DNA of 36,333 bases from an uncultured Synechococcus sp. (lineage in GTDB: Bacteria; Cyanobacteriota; Cyanobacteriia; PCC-6307; Cyanobiaceae), in assembly GCA_913061215.1 (NCBI GenBank), contig CAJXSQ010000005.1, positions 1-36,333 of the forward strand, given 5' to 3'. Of this stretch, positions 32,001 to 36,333 are shown piece after piece (the first letter of the stretch is position 1; every line of letters begins with the position of its first letter). Both the position numbers and the translations under genes were made by a program. The notes under the pieces were generated by a model. The model was not told the DNA's origin and searched no databases. It worked only from the letters and a program-made list of their open reading frames with translations.

Positions 32001-32792
32001 ATGCTGAGCCGCAGCAGCAACCTCAGAGAGAAACTCCGCAAGGGTCTGTATCCCTATTACCGGCTCAGCGCGCCGCTGCGGCCGCTGCCCAATGCCGTGA
32101 TCATCGGCGGCATGAAGTGCGGCACCACCAGCCTGAATGCCTGGCTGCGGGACCGCCCCGGTGTGGCCTTCTCCTCGGTGAAGGAGATCCACTTCTTCGA
32201 CAAGCAGTTCGACAAGGGCGAGGCCTGGTATCGCAGCCATTTCCCGATCCTGGAAAGCCTGCTCGGTGCCCGCTGCGTGATCGAGGCAACGCCGTCGTAT
32301 CTCTATCGAGCCGAGAGCGTGGCGCCGCGCATGCAGGCCATGATTCCCGAGGCGCGGCTGGTGGTGATGCTGCGGGATCCGATCAAGCGGGCCATCTCGC
32401 AATACGGCCATCACGTGCGCCATGGCAAGGAGGAGCGCACGCTCTCCGAGGCCCTGCTCAGCGACACCGGCAGCAACCCGAAGAATCCCAACCACTACAA
32501 ATGCCGGGGGCTCTACGCCCAGCAGATCAAGCGCTTTCTGCAGCACTACGACCGCTCCCAGCTGCTGGTGATCAAAAGCGAAACCTTCTTCGCCGATCCC
32601 GCCCCGGTTTACGAGCAGGTGCAGCGCTTCTTCGGGCTGGATCCCGTGCCGCTCAAGGCCAGCTCAAAGCCGCGCAATGTGGGCCAGCAGAAACACACCG
32701 TGCCGGATGAGGTGATCGCGCACCTGGCCGACTATTACCGCGAACCCAACCGCGAACTGAGCCAACTGCTCCCCGACTTCCCGATCTGGTGA
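32001..32792 (+). CDS. Sulfotransferase-domain protein
   Basis: A 263-residue PAPS-dependent sulfotransferase, which moves a sulfuryl group from PAPS to an alcohol, amine or sugar hydroxyl. The 5'-phosphosulfate loop is GGMKCGTTSL (residues 36-45). The 3'-phosphate segment has Arg125 and Ser133 in MLRDPIKRAISQY, and a LYAQQIKRFLQHYDRSQLLV block resembles heparan or carbohydrate sulfotransferases. A Lys-rich C-terminal stretch includes RNVGQQKHTV. The ATG at 32001 begins MLSRSSNLREKLRKGLYP. It ends at GTGA, overlapping the class V aminotransferase start. The acceptor is unknown; a surface glycan or a lipid is plausible (inference). Confidence 0.88.
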   Translation: MLSRSSNLREKLRKGLYPYYRLSAPLRPLPNAVIIGGMKCGTTSLNAWLRDRPGVAFSSVKEIHFFDKQFDKGEAWYRSHFPILESLLGARCVIEATPSYLYRAESVAPRMQAMIPEARLVVMLRDPIKRAISQYGHHVRHGKEERTLSEALLSDTGSNPKNPNHYKCRGLYAQQIKRFLQHYDRSQLLVIKSETFFADPAPVYEQVQRFFGLDPVPLKASSKPRNVGQQKHTVPDEVIAHLADYYREPNRELSQLLPDFPIW

Positions 32793-33976
32793 CCCCTCAA
32801 CACACCGGCGCATCCCTGCGCGAGCTCTGCCCCGCTCTCGCCAACAAGACCTACTTCAACTACGGCGGCCAGGGCCCTCTGCCCACCCCGGCGCTGGAGG
32901 CGATCACCGCCAGCTGGCGGCGGATCCAGGAGCTGGGGCCGTTCACCAGCGCGGTGTGGCCGTTTGTGGAGCAGGAAACCGCCCGCGTCCGCCAGGCCCT
33001 GGCCGATTGGTGCGGCGTGGGTCCCCATCGCCTGGCTCTCACCGAGAACGTGACCAGCGGCTGCGTGTTGCCGCTCTGGGGACTGCCCTGGCAGGAGGGC
33101 GATGCGCTGCTGATCAGCGATGCCGAACACCCCGGTGTGGTGGCGGCCTGCCAGGAACTGGCGCGGCGTGAAGGCCTGAGCATCGCCACCCTGCCGGTGC
33201 TGGAGCTGTGCCGCAGCACCCCCCAGGCCGAGCTCGATGCTGCCGTGCTGCAGGCCCTGGAGCAGCACCTCAGCCCCCGCACGCGGCTGGTGGCGCTGTC
33301 GCATCTGCTCTGGAACAGCGGCAGCGTGATGCCGATCGCGGCGGTGGCCGATCAGCTCCGGCAACACCCCCAGCGGCCCTGGCTGCTGGTGGATGCGGCC
33401 CAGTCGATGGGGAGCATCCCGGTTGCGGAAGCGGCCCGGGCGGCCGACATCTACGCCTTCACCGGCCACAAGTGGTGCTGCGGCCCCGAGGGGCTGGGGG
33501 GCGTGGCTCTTTCGGAACGGCTGCTGGCCGAGGGGCAGCCCACACTGATCGGCTGGCGCAGCCTGCGCCATGAGGCCTCGGCCGGCAGCAGCTTCCACAG
33601 CGATGCCCGCCGCTTTGAAGTGGCCACCTCCTGCCTGCCGTTGTGCAGCGGCCTGGCCAGCTCGCTGGAGCTCCTGGCGGCGGCTGGATCAGCCGAGCAA
33701 CGGCTCGAGCAGATCCAGGCGGGCAGCGCCAGGCTCTGGCACGGCCTGCAGCAGATCCCCGGGGTGCAGACCCTGCTGCCGGAACCACCACCGGCCGGGC
33801 TGGTGAGCTTCACCCTGGCGGGGCACTCCACAGCGGCCGTGGTGGAGCAGCTGGGAGCGCAGGGCATCTGGATCCGCCGGCTCGATGATCCCGACTGCCT
33901 GCGGGCCTGCACCCACATCACCACCAGCGAGGCGGAGATCGAAACCCTGCTGGCGGCGCTGCGGGCGCTGGCCTAA
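32789..33976 (+). CDS. Class V PLP-dependent aminotransferase
   Basis: A 395-residue fold-type I enzyme of the class V (cysteine desulfurase/NifS-like) group. The PLP Lys is Lys228 in [12 protein letters not shown], with the preceding Asp-Ala-Ala-Gln ([11 protein letters not shown]) and the His-containing SDAEHPGVV. The loop [15 protein letters not shown] and the N-terminal [14 protein letters not shown] are typical of the isopenicillin-epimerase/EgtE-like branch. Without the Cys loop of true desulfurases it may act as an aminotransferase or a lyase. The start is GTG 32789, overlapping the sulfotransferase stop (GTGA). The 3' end overlaps murE, which is convergent, by four bases. Confidence 0.87.
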   Translation: MTPQHTGASLRELCPALANKTYFNYGGQGPLPTPALEAITASWRRIQELGPFTSAVWPFVEQETARVRQALADWCGVGPHRLALTENVTSGCVLPLWGLPWQEGDALLISDAEHPGVVAACQELARREGLSIATLPVLELCRSTPQAELDAAVLQALEQHLSPRTRLVALSHLLWNSGSVMPIAAVADQLRQHPQRPWLLVDAAQSMGSIPVAEAARAADIYAFTGHKWCCGPEGLGGVALSERLLAEGQPTLIGWRSLRHEASAGSSFHSDARRFEVATSCLPLCSGLASSLELLAAAGSAEQRLEQIQAGSARLWHGLQQIPGVQTLLPEPPPAGLVSFTLAGHSTAAVVEQLGAQGIWIRRLDDPDCLRACTHITTSEAEIETLLAALRALA

Positions 33977-35493
33977 CAGGGGCGATGGCGCAGGGCCTTC
34001 TCGGCCTCCTCGCGGTCGTCGAAGTGAATCTTGGTGGTGCCAAGGATCTGGTAATCCTCATGGCCCTTGCCGGCGATCAGCACAAGATCGTCGCCACCGG
34101 CTGAGGCAATGGCGGCGGCGATCGCCGTGGCGCGATCAGCCTCCACCTGCACGGCCGTGCCTTCTGGAATCCCGGCGATCACGTCGTTGAGGATCTGGCT
34201 GGGGTCCTCGGTGCGTGGATTATCTGAAGTGACCACCACCCGATCCGCGAGCCGGGCCGCAATGGCGCCCATCTGAGGACGCTTGCTGCGGTCGCGGTCG
34301 CCGCCGCAGCCGAACACGCAGATCAGCTGCCCCCGCGCAAATGGCCGGCAGGCCTGCAGGGCGCTTTCCAGGCCATCCGGGGTGTGGGCGTAATCCACCA
34401 GCACCGCCGGCAGGCTGCCCTCCCGGCACTCAACCCGCCCCGCACTCACCCGCTCCATCCGGCCGGGCACCCCCCGGAAGCTGGCCAGCCCCGCCAACAG
34501 CGGGGCCAGCGGCAGGCCTTGCTGCAGCAGAGCTCCCACCGCCTGCAACTGATTCATCAGATTGAAGCGCCCCAGCAACGGCGACTGGAACGCACCGCGG
34601 CCCAGCGGGCTCACCAGCACTCCGGAGACGCCATCGGGGCTGAACTGCAGCTGCTCCATGCGCAGCTCGGCACTGCTGCCCTCCTGCAGCGAGCAGCGCC
34701 AGGCGTGGCTGCCGAGGCGTTCCGCCAGCTGCTGGCCCCAGGGATCGTCCCCATTCACCACAGCCGTGGGCCTGGAGGACTGGAGGTCGAGGAAGGCCGG
34801 GCTGAACAGCGATGCCTTGGCCTCGAAATAGGCCTGCATCGAAGGGTGGTAATCGAGGTGGTCCTGGGTGAGGTTGGTGAACACAGCCCCGGCAAAACGG
34901 CAACCGCTCACCCGCTGCTGGTCGAGGGCATGGGAACTCACCTCCATCGCCCCGATCTGGGCGCCGGCCTCCACGGCCTGGGCCAGCTGCCCCTGCAGCA
35001 CATCGGCGAACGCGGTGGTGTGCTGAGCCGTGACGCTGTGGCCGGGCCAGCGGTTCACCAGGGTGCCGAACAGGGCCGCCGGTGCGCCGCAACTGGCGGC
35101 CAGATGCTCGATCAGATGGGTGGTGGTGGTTTTGCCGTTGGTGCCGGTGACCCCGATCAGATGCAGGCGCTGGCTGGGCTGCTGCCAGAACTCGGCCGCC
35201 AGCAAGCCGCCCCAGCGGGCCACCGGATCCGCCACCACCAGCACCGGATCGTGATCAGCGGGAGGGCGGGCCGCCGCCGCGGCGCGGCCGATCACCGCCA
35301 ACGCCGCACCAGCCTCCAGGGCTTCCGGCCAGAAGCTGCCACCATCCACCTTCTCCCCCGGCAGGCCCACAAACACTGTTCCCGTGCCCACACGGCGGGA
35401 ATCACAGCTCACGCTGCTCACCTCGGCGTTCGCCAACCCCGGAGGCACCGCCAGACCAACCTGACGCAGCAGGGGGTGGAGGCGTTCAGACAT
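33973..35493 (-). CDS. murE: UDP-MurNAc-L-Ala-D-Glu:meso-diaminopimelate ligase
   Basis: Adds the third residue to the peptidoglycan stem peptide using ATP, in the cytosol (506 residues). The ATP loop is TGTNGKTTT (residues 116-124). A carbamylated-Lys region is near FEAKASLF, and the substrate-choice motif SDNPRTEDP (around residue 425) is the DNPR type that selects meso-diaminopimelate rather than Lys. The N-terminal domain includes [19 protein letters not shown], and a linker [15 protein letters not shown] precedes the C-terminal domain. The ATG at 35493 is clear. There are 92 bases to the glutaredoxin-like gene upstream on the same strand; I see nothing structured there. Confidence 0.97.
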   Translation of the reverse strand: MSERLHPLLRQVGLAVPPGLANAEVSSVSCDSRRVGTGTVFVGLPGEKVDGGSFWPEALEAGAALAVIGRAAAAARPPADHDPVLVVADPVARWGGLLAAEFWQQPSQRLHLIGVTGTNGKTTTTHLIEHLAASCGAPAALFGTLVNRWPGHSVTAQHTTAFADVLQGQLAQAVEAGAQIGAMEVSSHALDQQRVSGCRFAGAVFTNLTQDHLDYHPSMQAYFEAKASLFSPAFLDLQSSRPTAVVNGDDPWGQQLAERLGSHAWRCSLQEGSSAELRMEQLQFSPDGVSGVLVSPLGRGAFQSPLLGRFNLMNQLQAVGALLQQGLPLAPLLAGLASFRGVPGRMERVSAGRVECREGSLPAVLVDYAHTPDGLESALQACRPFARGQLICVFGCGGDRDRSKRPQMGAIAARLADRVVVTSDNPRTEDPSQILNDVIAGIPEGTAVQVEADRATAIAAAIASAGGDDLVLIAGKGHEDYQILGTTKIHFDDREEAEKALRHRPC

Positions 35494-35585
35494 GGCAGCA
35501 GCGCTGGTGTGCCTGTTTTAAGCGCGGCAGAGGCGGACAACGTCGCTGTGGACACCAGTCTTGTGAGCCTCAGGCAAGACAGGCT

Positions 35586-35840
35586 TCAGCCGGCGCCCTG
35601 CTGCTCCAGCCAGGTGCGCAGTTGCGCCGCTGCCAGCCGGGGGGAAACCCGCGGCAGCACCCGCTCCTGCCCGCCATCGCGCAGCAGCAGCACCGGCACC
35701 TCCAGATCAAAACGGGCCCGCAGCGCCGGGTCGCCGTCCACATCAAGACGCCGGAACGGCCAGGCCAGCTCCCGGAGCTTCTCCTCCAGCCCTTCGCAGA
35801 GGCAGCAGCCCTGACGGGTCACCAGCACGAGCTCAGCCAT
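35586..35840 (-). CDS. Glutaredoxin-like protein (DUF836 type)
   Basis: An 84-residue thioredoxin-fold protein with a CxxC site (Cys12 and Cys15 in TRQGCCLCEGLEEKL). The cis-Pro is in FDLEVPVLLL, typical of the DUF836/glutaredoxin-like family, whose substrates are mostly unknown. The ATG at 35840 starts [12 protein letters not shown]; an in-frame extension to 35861 lies within yidD and is rejected. It overlaps the yidD stop by one base (TGATG) and is followed by murE, so yidD, this gene and murE may form one unit. Confidence 0.85.
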   Translation of the reverse strand: MAELVLVTRQGCCLCEGLEEKLRELAWPFRRLDVDGDPALRARFDLEVPVLLLRDGGQERVLPRVSPRLAAAQLRTWLEQQGAG

Positions 35841-36067
35841 CAGTCGGGAACCGGATCGCAACCGCAGGGGGTGAAGGGATGGCAGCGCAACAGGCGCCGC
35901 AGGGTGAGCCAGCTGCCGCGCCAGGGGCCATGGCGCTCGATCGCCTCCAGGCCATAGGCGCTGCAGCTGGGAATGAAGCGGCAGCGGGGCGGACCGAGCA
36001 GGGGCGAGATGAACCGGCGATAGAAGCCGATCAGCGCCAGCAACAACCCTTGCAACAGCTGGTTCAT
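35840..36067 (-). CDS. yidD: Membrane protein insertion efficiency factor YidD
   Basis: A 75-residue membrane-associated protein that assists YidC/Sec insertion in some bacteria. The pattern [20 protein letters not shown] with [20 protein letters not shown] and a [13 protein letters not shown] tail is diagnostic, including all conserved Cys. The ATG at 36067 begins [19 protein letters not shown], whose hydrophobic helix serves as the membrane anchor. In many bacteria yidD is between rnpA and yidC; here it is about 8 kb away, next to rpsD. Confidence 0.95.
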   Translation of the reverse strand: MNQLLQGLLLALIGFYRRFISPLLGPPRCRFIPSCSAYGLEAIERHGPWRGSWLTLRRLLRCHPFTPCGCDPVPD

Positions 36068-36093
36068 CGGCGGCCTGGGGGAGAGCTGGGGCC

Positions 36094-36110
36094 GGGCGAT
36101 AGGATCGCCC
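36094..36110. other. Seven-base-pair inverted repeat in the yidD/rpsD gap
   Basis: GGGCGAT-AGG-ATCGCCC is a perfect seven-base-pair repeat with a three-base loop, 27 bases before the yidD start and in the 157-base region upstream of rpsD. It could be a leader hairpin on the yidD mRNA or a dimer-binding site. It resembles a split HIP1 core but is not one. Confidence 0.35.
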
Positions 36111-36150
36111 ACTGGCGTGGCATCAGCCCGCGGGATGAGCTGACTGCTTC

Positions 36151-36163
36151 GCGAGATTCTCGC
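36151..36163. other. Short palindrome upstream of rpsD
   Basis: GCGAGA-T-TCTCGC is a perfect six-base repeat around one central base, 61 bases before the rpsD ATG. It may be an operator or part of an S4-autoregulated leader, but there is no direct evidence. Confidence 0.3.
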
Positions 36164-36224
36164 AAGGCCACTCTCCGGCATCCGGCCGCCGCCTCGCCCC
36201 CCTGCCCAACCATCACGGTTTTCT

Positions 36225-36333
36225 ATGTCTCGCTACCGCGGCCCTCGCCTGAGGATCACGCGGCGCTTGGGAGACCTTCCCGGTCTCACCCGGAAGGCCG
36301 CAAAGCGGTCCTATCCCCCCGGTCAGCACGGCC
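36225..36333 (+). CDS. rpsD: 30S ribosomal protein S4, N-terminal part (cut by window end)
   Basis: The start of the S4 primary rRNA-binding protein, needed for small-subunit assembly. The first 36 residues, [20 protein letters not shown] then [16 protein letters not shown], match the cyanobacterial and plastid S4 N-terminus, where the SYPPGQHG motif is typical. The frame is open to the last base, so only the 3' end is missing. It diverges from yidD across 157 bases that hold two palindromes. Confidence 0.95.

Noticed and set aside
35494-35585. Possible small RNA or terminator between murE and the glutaredoxin-like gene
   Set aside because: Only a five-base inverted repeat (AGCCT...AGGCT) is visible with no T-run and no conserved RNA pattern.
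36271-36297. Nested hairpins at the 5' end of rpsD (GAGACC/GGTCTC and CCTTCC/GGAAGG)
   Set aside because: They fall inside the conserved GDLPGLTRK coding stretch and are explained by codon choice.
1-36333. A new defence island, secondary-metabolite cluster or mobile element
   Set aside because: I saw no nuclease-toxin pairs, transposases, integrases, repeats with spacers, polyketide or peptide synthetase domains. Most genes belong to known families with ordinary neighbours.

Overview
The window is a gene-dense, GC-rich (roughly two thirds G+C by eye) piece of a cyanobacterial chromosome, most likely from the Cyanobium / Vulcanococcus / Synechococcus (picocyanobacterial) lineage. The evidence is lineage-typical content: NdhB, a Vipp1/IM30 protein, Ycf46, a cyanobacterial AbrB regulator, the CobT-like UPF0284 protein, DUF2808, DUF2232 and an rpmH-rnpA-PH-yidC block. 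At least ten copies of the HIP1 octamer also point to cyanobacteria. About 43 protein genes fill the window, and no gap exceeds 300 bases. I saw no tRNA, rRNA, CRISPR array, transposase or phage gene.

Region by region: (1) 1-2629, the 3' end of a cytochrome c oxidase operon (ctaC partial, ctaD, ctaE), an aa3-type oxidase with intact CuA ligands. (2) 2726-6216, a cyAbrB regulator, a DUF308/HdeD membrane protein, riboflavin synthase, and a BFN-domain protein overlapping an aldo/keto reductase with two cysteine clusters. (3) 6224-12251 (minus), a topA-led run: topoisomerase I, a Pro-rich lipoprotein, a DUF2232 membrane protein, a CobT-like phosphoribosyltransferase and a solute-binding lipoprotein. 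(4) 12371-14655 (plus), ndhB followed by a LolD/MacB-type ABC ATPase. (5) 14652-16428, an M23 peptidase diverging from a MarC-family membrane protein. (6) 16471-19512 (minus), Vipp1, thioredoxin, a class I aminotransferase and biotin-protein ligase. (7) 19585-21284 (plus), an MscS channel and a DciA/DUF721 protein with a zinc-ribbon tail. (8) 21278-25152 (minus), an EamA transporter, a GT4 and a GT39/ArnT-like glycosyltransferase. (9) 25203-27087 (plus), SppA, AroH-type chorismate mutase and a DUF2808 secreted protein. (10) 27147-31419 (plus), rpmH, rnpA, a PH-domain protein, yidC, DUF177 and ycf46. (11) 31513-33976 (plus), two small membrane proteins, a sulfotransferase and a class V aminotransferase. 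(12) 33973-36067 (minus), murE, a glutaredoxin-like protein and yidD. (13) 36225 to the end, the start of rpsD.

Much of the content is housekeeping: respiration and photosynthetic electron flow (cta, ndhB), envelope building and membrane maintenance (murE, M23, Vipp1, MscS, YidC/YidD, SppA, glycosyltransferases), and cofactor supply (riboflavin, biotinylation, cobamide). Genes are packed with 1-23 base overlaps in the same direction, and four convergent pairs overlap at their stop codons. I did not find a clear defence island, biosynthetic cluster or other self-contained new system. The most notable items are the Ig-like insert in YidC, the zinc-ribbon DciA, the coupled sulfotransferase/aminotransferase pair, the divergent Vipp1/MscS pair and an easily missed 53-residue membrane protein. 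Starts were chosen by homology of the N-terminus, overlap with the upstream gene and in-frame alternatives. Several are GTG, and two (birA and the CobT-like gene) appear to be TTG.
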